Shown here in pieces: positions 38,901 through 53,900 of a DNA stretch of 64,000 nt. Both the position numbers and the translations under genes were made by a program. Source of the stretch: Chthoniobacter flavus Ellin428 (GTDB lineage Bacteria; Verrucomicrobiota; Verrucomicrobiia; Chthoniobacterales; Chthoniobacteraceae); NCBI RefSeq assembly GCF_000173075.1, contig NZ_ABVL01000004.1, positions 124,001 to 188,000 on the forward strand, given 5' to 3'. Under the pieces are notes generated by a model. The model did no database searches. It saw only the letters and a program-made list of their open reading frames with translations, and was not told where the DNA came from. How positions within the stretch are numbered: the first letter of the stretch is position 1; the number at the start of each line of letters is the position of its first letter.

Positions 38901-41900
38901 ACGTGGGTAATGGCGAAACCGTCGACCGTATCATCGAGCTGGCCGGCACCGGCGGGACCTCGCGGATCGAGAACGACGGCTCTGGCCCGTTGATCATCCA
39001 GCACGTGACCAACACCACCACGGGCGCCAAGAGCCTGGATCTGCGCGGCACCAATGTGGAGCTGAACATCCTCTCGGCCAATCTTTCCAACAACGGATCG
39101 AATGTGCTGAATCTGCAGAAGAACGACTCCGGCCTGTGGGAACTCTCTGGTAACAACAGTGGCATGACCGGCGTGGTGACGATCAACGGCGGTGTTTTGA
39201 TTGCTACCAACAGTTCCGCGTTCGGCACCGGCACCCTCCAGCCGGGCAACGCGGCCATCGAAGGCACGGGTAGCGATCTGAATTTCACCCAGGCGTACAC
39301 CCAGATCAATAACACGACCACCGTCTTCGCCGGTCCGTCGAATATCACGCTGTCGGGACAGATCCAGCAAACCAGCGGGAATAACTACTTCATCACGAAC
39401 AGCCTCAATCCCGGCAAGACCCTCACTCTCGCCGGCGCCGTCACCAACGGTGACACCGGAACGGCTCGCACCCTGCAAATCCAGGGCGTCGGCACCACCG
39501 TCATCACCGGCCAGATCAAGGACCCGAACACGACGGCCAAGCTGACCATCACCTACGCGGGTGGCGCGACGGTCAACGTGGGCCCCGGCACCCTGCAACT
39601 CCACGGTTCCGTGGCGAATACCTTCGCCGGCGGTTTGAACCTGAGTTCGGGCATCCTCGACATCAACATGCCGGGCAACCTGACTCCGCTCGGCACGGGA
39701 ATCTTCGCCTCCACCGGCACCGCTTTCCTTCAGTCGGAATTCGACATGACTTCGACCGGGGGTGGCACGGCGCTGACCATGCCGGTGGCCTTCGGCAACC
39801 CGAGCAATACCTCGACTGGTCAGGGCAACCTGATCGTCCAGGGCGCGCACAACTTCGAGTTCACCGGCAACGTGACGAGCGATGACAATAGCAATACGCT
39901 GACGGCCAATGGCGTGAACGTGAAGTTCTCGGGCGCGAGTTTCGGGCTGCTGGGCAACCAGACTTCGCGCACGTTCACCGTTACGGGTATCGGCAACGTG
40001 GAGATCGTAGGATCGATCGTCGACGGTGGCGTGCCCACGAACGTCAACACGACGACCACCGCCGGCAACCCCACGGTCGTGGTGGCCTCGGCGACCGGTC
40101 TCGTCGTTGGCCAGTTGGTGACGGGCACCGGCATTCTGCCAAATACCTTCATCACGGCGATCAGCGGCACGAACATCACGCTGAACCAGGCGCCGACCAG
40201 CGCCCAGACGAACACCTCGATGAATTTTGCTGCCGTGGGCAGCTTGACCAAGAGCGGGACCGGCACACTCACGCTCGACGGCAACAGCACCTATCGCGGC
40301 ACGACCACGATTAACGACGGCATCCTGCAGGCCAACGTGACCGGCAGCAACACGCCGCTTTCTCCGTCGGGTCTCATGACCCTCGCTGGCGGCACCTTGA
40401 ATCTCAGCCGCACGGACGCCCTCACGTCCACGCAAACGACGGGCAACATCTCGTTCGCCACGAACACGTCCTCGCATGTTGCGATCAATAGCGGGTCGGG
40501 CACGCTGAACCTGACCACCGGCAACCTCGTCCGGAATGCGGGGCAGAATGCCACGGTGGAATTCACCCTCCCCACGTCGGGCACCGTCACGATCGGCAAC
40601 GCTTCCGCCATGGGTGGATGGGCAACGGTGCAGAGCGCCAGTGGCAATTTCTTTGCCACCCGGAACGCCTCGAACAATCTTGTCGCTCTCACTTCCACCG
40701 TGAAGAACGACGTCTCCACTTGGGTGGCGGGCGATAATGTCACGGACGATCACACGAGCCCGACCACAGGCTATCACGGTACCTTCACGCTGGGGATTGG
40801 CGTCAATACCATCCGTTTCGACGGCGGTTCGACGAATTCCACGGTGACCATCGGCGACGGTTACACTCTGAATGTCAGCAACAACGGCATTCTGGTGACT
40901 TCCAATGTCGGTGCGGGCAATGCCCTGATCACCGGCGGCACCCTTGGCGGCAACGCCAGCGTGCTGGCGAGCCAGCTCGTTTCGGGCAGTTCGACCATCA
41001 CGGTAGGCAGCACGGCTGGCCTGGCGGTGGGTATGTCGGTCAGCGGTTTGAACAACGCCGGCTCGGCAAACATGTTCCCGACCGGCACGGTCATCACGGC
41101 CATTCTCGATGCCAACACCGTGGTCGTCTCGGGAGCTTCGGCGGTCAACTCCAACGGGCTGCCGCAGAGTGTGATCTTCGGCACGAGCGAACTCGACGTG
41201 ACGCAGAACAACCTCGGATCCGATTTCACGATCGCTTCCGCTATTCGTCAGCCTGATCGCTCGACCACCGCGGGTGTTCCCGTGGCGGTCGTCAAGGCGG
41301 GACCGGGCACTCTCGTGCTTTCGGGCAATAACAGCTACAATGGAACCACCCAGATCAACGAAGGCACGATCAAGGTCGGCAGCGCCACGGCGATTGGCTC
41401 CTTCAACGTCGGCAACAACATCCAGGTCTCGACGGTCAACCTGGCCAACAAACCGGGAACGAAATTCGATCTCAACGGCGTCGACACCACCATTGGAAAC
41501 CTCTCCGGTGGCGGCACCGACGGTGGTCTGGTGGCTTTGGGCACGCATAACCTGACTTTGGACATCACCGGCAGCACGACCTACGCCGGCGCAATCACCG
41601 GCTCGGGCAATCTTATCCTCAACGGCGGCGTGAACACGGCGACGTTGACCTTGAACACCACGGCGAACAGCTCGTTCACCGGTCAGGTGATCATTGGCAA
41701 TGCCATCCTCGCGTTGAACAACGGGACCGTCTTCAGCGGCCAGACCCTCTCGAACCTGATGGGGGCGACCAGCTTTACCATCCAGAATGGCGGCGGTTTG
41801 CTGATCGACAACAACGGCAGCCTGCCGGTGAGCCGCATCAGTTCCACCGCGCCGATCACGCTGTCGAACACAGCCCCGAGTGGTACTGCGCCCAATGTCG

Positions 41901-44900
41901 GTCTCTCCACGCAGACGGACCAGTCTTTCACCACCGCGCCACGCATTGCGCAAGTCGGATCGGTCACTCTGGTCTACGGTGAGAATACCGTGCGTGCGGC
42001 TGCGGTTAATACGGCCACGGGCGCCAATCCGATCCTGGACATGGCCAGCCTCAGCCGGGGAGTCAACAATGCCACGTTGGCCGTCCTGGCCAACAATCTG
42101 GACACTCCCCTGGCCACGCTGCGGGGCGACGTGCTCGTGGACAACTCGGCCCCGATCATCGGGCAGTTGATCGGTGGCGGCAGCCAGATCAGTGGCACGC
42201 CGAACATCAGCATCCTTCCGTGGGCAATGGGTCAGGCGATCACCACCAACACGGCCAACGCCGCCTTCGTGGGCAACGCCTTTGTCACCTACAGCACCAC
42301 GGCTGGCTTCGGGAATGGATTCCGCGCGCTGACCAATTCCGAGTACGAGCAGTGGACGCCGACTGGCGGCACGACGTTGACCAACAACGTCCGTTATGCC
42401 GGGACGACCGATCTGAATCTCACGGGATTGCCTACGACCGTCCCCTCCATTGCTGCCAATGTGAGCACGATTACGGTCGCCAGTGCCGCGGGCATGTTTG
42501 TCGGGCAGAACGTGACTGATTTTAGCGGTACTATTCCGTTTGGGACAAAGATTACCGCCATTAACGGCAACGTACTCACCCTTTCGAATAATACGAACTT
42601 CGCGGGAACCAATGTCTCCCTGACGATGAACGGCCACCAGATGAATGCGCTGTTGCTGGATAGCACCGGAGCTACCGGGAACGTCAATGTCACCGGCAAT
42701 GGGTCTAATGATTTCTTGAACGTCCAGAGTGGCGCGTTTCTGTTCCTTGGCACCCAACCGATTACCGTCAGCGGTTTCGGTGACGGCTTCTCCTCGGGCA
42801 TTACCACCGGGACCAACAACGAATACATCTTCCACGTCCAGAATACTGCGGCCGCGGGAGTGACGATTTCCTCCGCGTTGACCACTCCCAATGCCTCCTT
42901 GACGAAGGACGGAGTGGGGACACTCATCTTCGGTATCGGTGCTTTTAACTCTGGTCTGACGGGAAATATCTACCTGAACCAAGGCTTGCTTGGGCTCGTC
43001 GGGAGTACCAATGGCATTGGCGGCGATTCGTCGCCCGGACAGATTATCCTGCAGGGTGGTGGTCTCATGACCCCTGCTGGCGGCAGCTTCTCCACGTCCC
43101 GTAACCTCGTTCTCAATCCAGGTGGTCCCTCGTCGTTGGCCGGCGCTTACAACCTCTCGACCCCGCTCTCTGGCAACACCATCGATGCGGAGGGAACCGC
43201 CACGATTACTTTGGATGGCCAACTCGTGGACGGAACTGGCGGCCCCGGTGGTTTGACCAAGACCGGCACGGGATTCCTGACCCTGGAGGGTGGCTCTCCA
43301 AATACCAATACCGGCCTGGTTGGCGTCTTCGAAGGCACGCTGAACCTGTCCAAACCGGGTGGGCCGGGCTTTTACGCGATTGGCTCGGGCGGCCTTTCCA
43401 TCAACACTTCCAGTACCAGCGGTTTCGGAACCGCGACGGCAGTGCTGTTGGCAGATCAGCAGATCGATCCGACCGCCACCGTCACCATCTACTCCAATGG
43501 CACCGGCAATATCGCCTCGCTGAACCTGAACAATCATGTCCAGACCATTGGCTCGGCGACGAGCGAGTTGATTCTGGGTGCCAACACGGGTTCCGGCGTC
43601 CTTCTCAACACTGGCGCGACCGGAACGTTGATCCTGGGTGGCGATCTGGTCATGACGAACAATCGCGATGCTGCCGACGGGACTACCAACGCCCGCGGTG
43701 TGCTCATCACCGGTTCAGGTAACACGGGGACTGTGTCCTTCGACGGTACTTTGGATCTCGGCGGTGCGGTTCGAAATATCACCGTCACTTCTACTGCCTC
43801 GCTGGCGGGCCAGGGCCCGATCAATGGCGCCGGCAACAGCGGCGGCGGTAACGACGATGGCAACCGCGCGGATGCCACGATTGAAACGGTGGTCACGGAT
43901 GGCGGTATCAACAAGCTGGGCAACCGCGTCCTGCGCCTGACCAACAACAATACCTACAGTGATGTCACCACGATTCGCGAAGGTGCGATCCGTATTTCCA
44001 GTAATCAGGGTCTTGGTATTGGCGACGGCAGTGCGGGCACCGGGACGACCGTGTACGATGGGGCCTCGCTGCAGTTGGAAAACAACATCATCGTCGGCAA
44101 CACCGCGTCGAATAACGAATTGCTGACCTTGTTCGGCAACGGTGCCCTCGGGACCGGCGCCATCGACAGCGTCGGCGGTGCGAACGTCTGGAAAAGCCAG
44201 ATCACCCTGGGCTCCAATACGAGCTTCGGCGCGGATGGCACCGGCGAGTTGGTCACGACTGGCATCATCAACGGTGGCAGCTTCGACATCACCAAAGTGG
44301 GCACGGGTGCGTGGTTGTACGATGTGGATGCAAGCAGCACTTTGGGGAACCTCATCGTCGCGAATGGGTACCTGGCGGTGGCCAATGACGCCTCCGGTCT
44401 GCATGGCAAAACACCGACGATCCTCAGCGGCGGCGGCATCGGCCTCTTCTGGGATGGTAATGGCACCGGCGAATCGGAGAACTACACGTTCCCGGCGTTC
44501 CCGGCGAACTTCCAGGGCAACTTCGGCATCGAAGTGAGCCGGACCGGCTTGCCCACGGCGAATGGCCTCTACACCACTCCGTCCAACAAGAGGATTCAGT
44601 ACGACCTCGCGAACCTGCCGACGATCGCGAATCAGGTCATTACGGTGAACAACGCGAACGGTTACAGCCTGGTGTTGACCAAGACGGGTGCGCTGGATCT
44701 GACCAACGACAGCCCGAATTTCAACGTGGTCAACGCCACGGCGTCGAACCTGATGCAGGGCCTGATTCTCACCCCGCAGATCACCGGTTCGAATGTCAAC
44801 CTCATCAAGAGCGGCAACGGCACCCTCGTGCTGGCGAACAGCACGAGCAGTTTCACCGGGAAGATCACCATCAACTCCGGTGTGCTCGCCGCGGGTAATG

Positions 44901-47900
44901 GGAACAATGATGACGACAGCCAGTTGGGCGCGGCCAGCAACGAGATCATCCTGAGCCCGACGTCGGGAACCTCGACCTTCCGGGCCACCGACAACATGAC
45001 CTTCAACACGCGCGTGATCCAGCTGGCCAATACGGCCAACGCCCGCGCGATCGAAGTCGTCGTCGGCAAGACGTTGACGCTGAATACCGCGTTTGATCTC
45101 AATAGCGGAGCAGGCACTTCGGCGAGCCTCGTCAAGAACGACAACGGCACCCTCGTGATCAACGCCAGCAACCCGACCTGGGCGGGCACCACGACGATCA
45201 ACGCGGGCATCATTCAGATCACGAACCCCACCGCCTTGGGCATCGGCGCCATCAACATCGCGCCGAATTCGTCGGCTTCCGGAGCGTCGCTGCAATTGTC
45301 GAGCGCCACCGGTTTCACCCTGCCCAACGCGATCCTCCTGCAGGGCAACAACAACCAAGCCTTCGGCGGTATCAATTTCGGTGGCCAGCTCGAGAACGTT
45401 TCCGGCAACAACACGACGACCGGTTTGTTGACCACGAACTTCGACGCCGCCATCGGTGCCGATGCCGGCTCGACGATCAACATCAACGGGGGAATCAACG
45501 ACCCGACGACCTCGGCCCACGCCTTTATCTTCACCGGGGCGGGGACGATCAACCTGAACAGCGCCATTACGTCGGCCACGGCGACGGCGAACCAGTACTT
45601 CAGCTACAACAAGTATGGCACGGGCACGCTGAACATCACGTTTGCCGAGCCGACGATCATCACCAGCAACCTGACCTTCTTCCAGGGCACGACGAACTTC
45701 ACCGGCGCGGGTTCCCTGAACCACGACGCGGTCACCGCCCAGGTTTTCAACGGCGCAACCCTCGTTCTCGATAACTCCGGGACGATTGTGAACAATCGTC
45801 TGGGCAGCCGTGCGATCTTGTTGACGGAAGGCAGCTTCAATTTCATCGGCAATGCGACGACGGCAACGGGTGACTCCATGACCACCCTGCAGATGAATGG
45901 GGAGGCGCACTTCACGATCACCAATAACGGCGCTCCGGTGACGGAGACCTTCACTGGGTTCACGCAAAACACCGGCAGTTCCATGGAGTGGGAGATGAAT
46001 GGCGGCACTCTCGGTGGCACGGATAAGATCCTCTTCACCGGCGCTCCCGGCCTGACGAACGGCCTGCTGTCGCGCACCGTCGTCATCAACGGGTCGAACT
46101 TCGACTTCGGCACCTACAACAGCGACGGAAAGACGGCCAATACTAACGGTGTCCAGGCATTCGCGACCTACAACACGTCGAACAACCTGAACCTGGCGCT
46201 GGCGACGGACACGATGAAGATCACCAGCAATGCGCAGATCTTCGCTTCGCGGACGTTGAACGCGTTGGCGTTCAACGGCGATGGCCTGACCGTCACCGGT
46301 GCGCCGGCCAGCATCCTCACGCTCACCAGCGGCGGCTTGCTCGTCACGGGAGCGACCTCCACGGGAGATACGTTGAACATTCCGGTGATCAGCTTCCCCG
46401 GCACGACGGAAGGCCAGATCCACATCAATACCGGATCGACGCTGACCTTGGGCAGCGCGATCATCGGCACGGCCGGCTTAAACAAATCGAACGGCGGCAA
46501 CCTGCTCCTGACGAGCCCGCAGTACTACTCTGGCAACACCTGGTTGAATGACGGTGAATTGCAGTTGGTCGCCCACGGGACGAACACGTTGCTCGCCAAC
46601 CAGTCGTTTATCGGCAACGGCGGTACCCTCGATCTCAATGGCGGCAGCCAGTATATCGGCCAGCTTTCGAGCGCCATCGTGGGCGCCGGTTCCGGCACTT
46701 TTGCCGGTGCGGGCAGCACGATCACCTCGACTCTGTCAGGGGCCACGCTCGTTACCACCAGCAACACGAACAGCTCTTTCGGTGGCCTGATCACCGGCAG
46801 TCTGTCCTTCAACAAGGCAGGCACCTACTCGCTGGCGGCGTACAGCAACGAGAACTTTACCGGCGCGACCGTCATCAACGGCGGTGTTCTCAACTTGCTC
46901 GACTCCGGTTCGCTTTCGGCCACGACCTCGATCGAAATCGACAACGCCACGTTGCAGATCAACAACCAGGGCATCCTCGGCCTCGCCGATCGGATCAACG
47001 ACAGTGCCCCGGTCACCCTGAATTCGGGTAACATCACCTTCTTGGGCCGCCAGCAGACGGCCTCCACGGAAACGTTGGGAAATGTCACTCTGGCTTCGGG
47101 CATTAACACCATCCAGGTGTCGCCGGGCGGCACGGGCGTCAACTCTGCCACCTTGACGTTGACCAGCCTGCAAAAGGGCGCGACCCAGGCAGGCATGGAC
47201 GCGATGCTCAACATCTCCGCGTCGACCGCGCTGGGCACCATGGGCAGCACGCCGCAGCTTCTCATCCCGGGATTCAATGGCGGAGCCAAGGAGGCCTTCC
47301 TCGGCGGCTGGGCGATCGTCACGACCAGTTCGACGACGGCGGAATTCGCCGGATACGACCCGGTCCTCGGCATCGGTGCGCTGAACGCGCCGGGTTTCGC
47401 CGGTTACGACGCGGTGTTCCTGCCGGCGACAAGCCAGCCCACGCAGAACATTCGCACGACGACCAATATCGTGATCCCTGGGGGCACTGGCGTTCTGCAG
47501 GTGAACTCGTTGAACATGGTTGGTAACATCAACGTGACCTTCAACAGTTCGACCGACACTATCGACCTGACCAGCGGCGGCCTGCTGAAGAGCGGTAACT
47601 TTGGCAACACTTTCGGCACCAACCCGGGTGAAGGTAACCTGACCGCGGGTAATGGCTCTGGTCTTGCCGATCTGTACATCTACAGCCAGCAGAACAATTT
47701 CTTCCTCAACTCGAATATCATCGACAACGGCCCCGTTGGTGGCCCCGCCCTTAATCCGGTGCGCTTGGTGTTGGCGGGCAGTGGCCTGGTTACCCTGAAA
47801 GGCTTTAACTCCTATACCGGTGGCACCGTCATCGATGGCGTCAGTGCAGTGGTGAGTTCGTATCTGCCACCAGGCGGAGTCACGGTGAACAACGGCACTT

Positions 47901-50900
47901 TGACAGTCGCCCCGACAGTTGGCGGGAACACCGGCATCGACCCTGCCAATACGGTGACGCTCAACAACGGCCAGTTCACCTTCAGTGGCACCAGCAGTCT
48001 GGCAGGCCTGAACTTGAATACCACCGGCGCGGGGACCACGTTGGTGACGATCAATTTGAACGGGACGAATCCGTCGAATCTGATATTGACCGGCGACATC
48101 ACCGCGACACCGACCAGCGTCGGCACTCTCGCTGCCGCCGCGACCATTGGCGGTGCCGGTAACTTGGATTTGGGAAGCGCCACCCGCACGGTGAACGTCG
48201 CTCCGACCCTGATCAATGGCGTGAATGTGGCCCCCTTGCAACCGGGGCTGATCATTGGCGCCCAGATCACCGACCACTTTGACAATACCACCAACCCGGC
48301 CACATTCCTGTCGGCCAATGGGATCGTCAAGACGGGCGCAGGCGTCCTCCAACTCGGTGTGGCGAACACGGTCTCGACCAGCACCTTCTCGGGTGGGGTG
48401 GACTTGCAAGTGGGTTCGCTGCTCATCGCTGCTTCCAGCACTCCGGCCAGCGGTGCCACGGTGACGAGCGGTCCCTTGGGCACGGGCACCCTCACCATTC
48501 ACGACGGGACGACCTTGCTCGCGGCGCAGCTCACCGGTGGGCAAATCGTGGGCGTTGGTAACGCCTACACGATCCAGGGCCTCACCTCCGGCAGCACGTC
48601 GGCCGCTTTCACCTTCGATGGCCCCTTCAGCCTGCAGTTGAACGGCGCCTTGAGCATCAGCTCGGCTACACCTTTGGTGAAAGAGCTCGATATCTCCGTC
48701 ATCAACCCGAACATGACGGCGGCCTTGGGCGGCGCCATTGATTCGAAGGTCACCAACATCGTCAAGTCCGGCTTGGGAACGCTGGTCGTCAACCCGAACT
48801 ATCAGGGCACGATCACCGTGGATTCCGGTGCGATTTCGCTCTTCGCCGATGGCGATGGCACCAGCACGCCGCAATTCATCAATTTCAACACCCTGACCCT
48901 GCAACAGCCGTCCACCATCAGCGTGGGCCGCCTGGGTACGTCCTTCCTGCCTTACTTCACGCTGGCTTCCAACAAGACCATCGAACTCGTCTCATTGGTG
49001 ACGAATGGCAATCCGGTAACGGTGAACAACCAAGGTGTGGCGGCCGGCCCCGGCAACGGCGGCTACGGCCTGCAGGTCGATGGCGACATGGCTCTTGGCG
49101 CGGACCAGACTTTCAATGTCAGCACGGCCACGGCTTCGAATGTGGTTCAAGGTCTGACCTTGAATGGCGTGGTCTCCGGTAACGTGAACCTCGTCAAGGG
49201 TGGTAACGGCACCCTCGTGCTCGGGAACGCCGGCAACACCTTCGGTGGAGCGGGCAAGAGCATCGACATCCAGGGCGGTGTCGTGGCGATCAGCAATGAC
49301 CTCGATCTGGGCGATTCCAATAACGTCGTCAACCTGGACGTCATCGGGGCGCAGACCAACCTCTTCGGCCTGCGCGCGACTGACAACGTCAACCTGGCCT
49401 CGACGCGCATCATCAACCTCGGTCAGGCCAACAACGGCATCGAGGTCGTGGCCGGCAAGACGCTTACCGTCAACCACGCGTTCACGCTCTCCGCCACCAC
49501 CAACACGCTGTTCAAGAACGACGCCGGTGTCCTCGAACTCGCGGCCGACAACTCCGCCACCGGTTGGTCGAATACGAACACGACGCAAGGCGGTATCAAT
49601 ATCGCCTCCGGTGCGGTGCGGTTGAGTGCGAATGGCGCAGCCGGCGCCTCGACCAACCTGATCATCGTCTCGCCGACGGTCACGGGCGCGGCCCTGCAGT
49701 TGAACGGCGGTATCACCGTAGCCAACCCGATCGTCATCAACAACAGCACCGCGACCAACCAGGGCTTCGGTGGCATCAACTTCGGTGGCGAACTGGAGAA
49801 CTTCGGGGGCACCAACACCACCAACGGTGTCATCACCATGTTCGCGGATGCGGATATCGGCGCGGATGCCGGCAGCGTGCTGAACATCAACGGCACGATC
49901 AACAACCCGACCACCACGGCGCGGGCCTTGATCTTCACCGGCGATGGCACCATCAACCTGAACAGCAATGCCACGGCGGGCACGACCACGGCCAACCAGT
50001 ATTTCAGCATCAACAAGTACGGCCAGGGCACCCTGAACATCACGACTGCCAACGCGGTCGTCTTTACCAACAACTTCACGGTCTTCCAGGGCAAGATCTC
50101 GCTCAATGGCGCCGGCGCGCTGACTTTGGGCACGAATATTGCCGCCACCGTCAATCCCGGTGCGACTCTGGAACTCAATGACCTGGGCACGAACGCCACC
50201 AACCGCCTCGGCGGGCGGGGCCTCACCTTGGTCGGAGGTAACTTCAACCTCATCGGCAATGCCTCGGCCAATACCAGTGATTCGATGGGCACCCCGACGT
50301 TCAATCGTGGTTACTCGATCATCACCGTCACGGCGCAGACCGGCGAGCAGGCGAACCTCAAGTTCACCGCCACTAACAACAGCGTCGCCCCGGCGCAATC
50401 CACGGCCGGCTCTGGCGCCAGCATCCTCTTCCGCGGCACCAATCTGGCGGCGACGGCGACGGCGGGTTCGGCGACCATCAGCGACAGCCTCGGCTTCACG
50501 TTCAACGGCCAGACCGGTGGCACCGGGCAGACGAGCAAGGGCATCATGCCTTGGGCGTTGGTCGACACTTCGGCGACCGGCAATGGTCTGTCCTTCGCCA
50601 CGACCGATGGCAGCGCAGGCTCGGGAAATGGCACGGCGAACGCAGGCATCCGCGTGCTGGCCGCGAATGAGTACGTCTACAATACGGTCACCGCGAACAA
50701 CAACGTGCTGATCAATACGGGGACGGTCAGCCTCACCGCCGCTCCGTCCTCTGCGGCGAACTCGTTCACCTTCGACAACAGTGCGAACCTGTCGATGAGT
50801 TCGCTCGTCCCGCTGAGCAACAGCAGCGGTGGTATCCTTGTGCGCAACGGCAGCTCCAGCATCAGCGGTGGTTTCATCAACCAGACCAACGGTTTCTCGC

Positions 50901-53900
50901 CGCTGAATATCTGGACTCTCGGCAACCTGACGATCAACAGCGTCATGAACGGCGGTAATGGCTTCGGCAACGGCAGCCCCAGCATGATCAAGGCTGGGGC
51001 CGGAACGCTGACCCTGTCCGCGCCCGCCAGTTACGTTTATACCAATAACAGCGGCAACACGCTCACCGGCCTGACCATCATCAACGGGGGCACGCTCAAG
51101 CTCAACAGCGGGACGAACACCCTTTCCTACAATAACTTCCTCGAAGTCGGGCTCGGCGGCACTCTCGACTTGAATGGCAATTCCCAGTACGTCGAGGGAT
51201 TGTTCACCGACGGTGCGCTCGCGGGGACGGGCGGAACGATCACGGGTGATGCGAACAGCAACAGCACCCTCATCGTCAACGCCGACAATACCACCCGGAA
51301 TTTCGCCGGCAACCTCACTGGCGCCCTGAGCTTCCAGCGTTCCGGCCAGAACACCCTCAGCCTCTATTCCAACAGCGACTACACCGGCATCACGCAGATC
51401 AGCGGTGGTGTGACCGTCCTGCGTGACAAGGCGCAGTTGTCTGGCACCACGCAGATCGACCTGAACTACGCCACGCTGTTGGTCGACAACAACGTCGGCG
51501 TGCAAGACCTGTCGGATCGCATCAACGATACGGCGGCCATCAACCTCCGGGGTGGCAGCCTCACGGTGGTCGGGCGCGCGCAAACCGCGTCCTCGGAAAA
51601 ACTCGGCGTCGTCACGGCGATGCAGGGTTACTCCACCATCCTGGCCAACGCTGGCGCCGGCCCTGGCCCAGCTTCGGTCGATGTGACGTTGCAAAAGATC
51701 GCCCAGGGAAATGTGGATGGCGTGCTCAATTTCAATGGCCAGATCAACGGAGGGAGCAATGGGCAGACCGTTTTGGGTCTCATCGGCAGCAATCCGCGGA
51801 TCGAGATCACAGACGTCTCGAACCTGACCAACCTGAGCACTACGCATATCATCGGTGGCTGGGCCGTGGTGAACGGCACGGAATTCGCCGCCTATAATGC
51901 GACTTACGGGGTCGGAGCGCTCACCCAGGCGGGCTTTGCTGGTTATGACTTCAACCAGTCGACCTTGCCGCTGACGGTGACGCCGACGCAGAACCTGCGC
52001 CTTACCGCGAGCACCACCATTCCGGATGCGGGCCTGGTGATTAACGCCTTGAGCTTGCGGGGTACGTTTGACACCAACATGACGACCAACGCGGTGTTGA
52101 ACGTGGTGAGCGGTGGCTTCATCGCCAACCAAACCAGCAACAGGCTGAGCAACCTCATTGGTCAAGGCTACTTGACGGCGGGTGGCTCGCAGACCTCGGG
52201 CATTGCGCCGTTGTATCTCTACAACACTGCAAACACCTACACGATCAACGCCAACGTGATCGATACCGCGGTCCCGCAGGGAACCTTTGGCCCGGTCGCA
52301 ACCGGGGCGCACGTACGCTTGATCATCTCGGCCACGGGCGGCGCCGTTTCGCTGGCGTCGGCGAACAACGGCGCGGGCAGCGGCAACAGCTATACCGGCG
52401 GCACCGTGCTCAATGGTGGCACGCTCAACCTCGCCACGCCGGCGTTGCTGCCAGGCTTCGTCATTCCGAACTCCAACCCGAACGCGATCGATCCCACGCT
52501 GAGCACTTCCGGTTTGATCATCAACGGCGGCACGGTGACCGAACTGAACGTTGGGGGCCAGATCGGTACCGCCAACATCGTTACCCTGAATGGGAATTCG
52601 ACCCTGAACCTGGTCGGCAACACCAACCAACTCGCTGGCGGCCATTACGACACCGGCAGGATCAACGACCCGGTGGCCGGCACGAACACGTTGGCGGGCC
52701 TGGTCTTCAACGACAACGGTGGCGGAGCGACGAACCCGATTGTGAACACCGGTGGCGGCACCTTCACGGCCACGGGGCTGATACCGGCGACGGTGAACGC
52801 CCCCGGCGTTCTGGCCTTGACGGGCGATGTCAATCACCAGGCGATCACTTCCAATCCGAGCAACGTCGGCTCCATCGCCACGGTGGCCGGGCGCATCACC
52901 TTCAGCACCGATTCGAACGAGATCATCACGGTCAACCCCTACAACTTCAACGTCAACGACGTCGCGCCGATCCAGTCCGGCCTGAATATTCAAGGCATCA
53001 TCGGGACCAACGGTTTCATCAAGCAGGGCCTGGGGGTTCTCGGCCTTTCCGGGCAGCAGATCTACACCGGCCTCACCGACGTCCAGCAGGGCACCATTGC
53101 TATTGAGATCCTCAACGGCGGCAGCCGCTACTCCGACTACCAGTTGGACGCTGGCACGTTCTTCAACTTGAACGCGATCAGCACGGCCATTGGTTCGTTG
53201 ACCGGCAGCGGCACCGTCTTCAACTCGAGCGGTATCACCAATGCAACCTTGCAGGTCGGCTTCGATAACACGAATAGCACCTTCAGCGGGCAGTTCAGCC
53301 GCTTCAGCGATGGTGCTGCCGGCACCCTGTTCGTGCAGAAGATCGGCACTGGCACATGGAACCTGACCGGTGCCGCGAATACCGCCACTTCCGCCTTGGG
53401 TAACTCGGGGATCAACGGTGGCCTGGCGGTGAACCAAGGCGAGGTTTTGTATAACGGCAATGGCACTGGCGCCTGGTCGAACTACACGGTCAACGCCGGC
53501 GGCACGCTCGTGCTGGATAACTCCGGGACGAACATCAACAACCGTCTCGGTTGGGCGGGCGGCACGGCGACCATCCCGAGCATTTCGTTGGTCGGGGGCC
53601 GGATGGACGTGATCGGCAACGCCAGCGCACCGACGACCGAAACGGCGCAGTTCTTCGCCAACAGTACTTCCGTCAACGGCATGGGGATCCTGAACCTGGG
53701 TGCCGAATGCGAATCAACCGCTGACCTTCGCGAACCTCGCCAACTGGGGCTTCACCGCTGGCCAGACGCTGTTTATCCTCGGTGTGAATGTCACTCCGGA
53801 CAGGCGGTGGGAGCGGGGCAAGCGGTCTACACGTGGCCGTTGATGAACTTCAACGGCGGCCAGGGCAGTTTGGCGAACGGCACCGTCACGACCCAGGTGC

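Noticed and set aside
38198-43537. Very long minus-strand open frames under the giant gene (also 43715-46423, 46736-48904, 48992-53437, 56870-62683)
   Set aside because: They are antisense shadows of a Gly/Thr/Asn/Ser-rich repeat gene whose codons rarely make stops on the other strand. Their translations are Arg/Gly/Val-rich without domains, signal peptides or start contexts.
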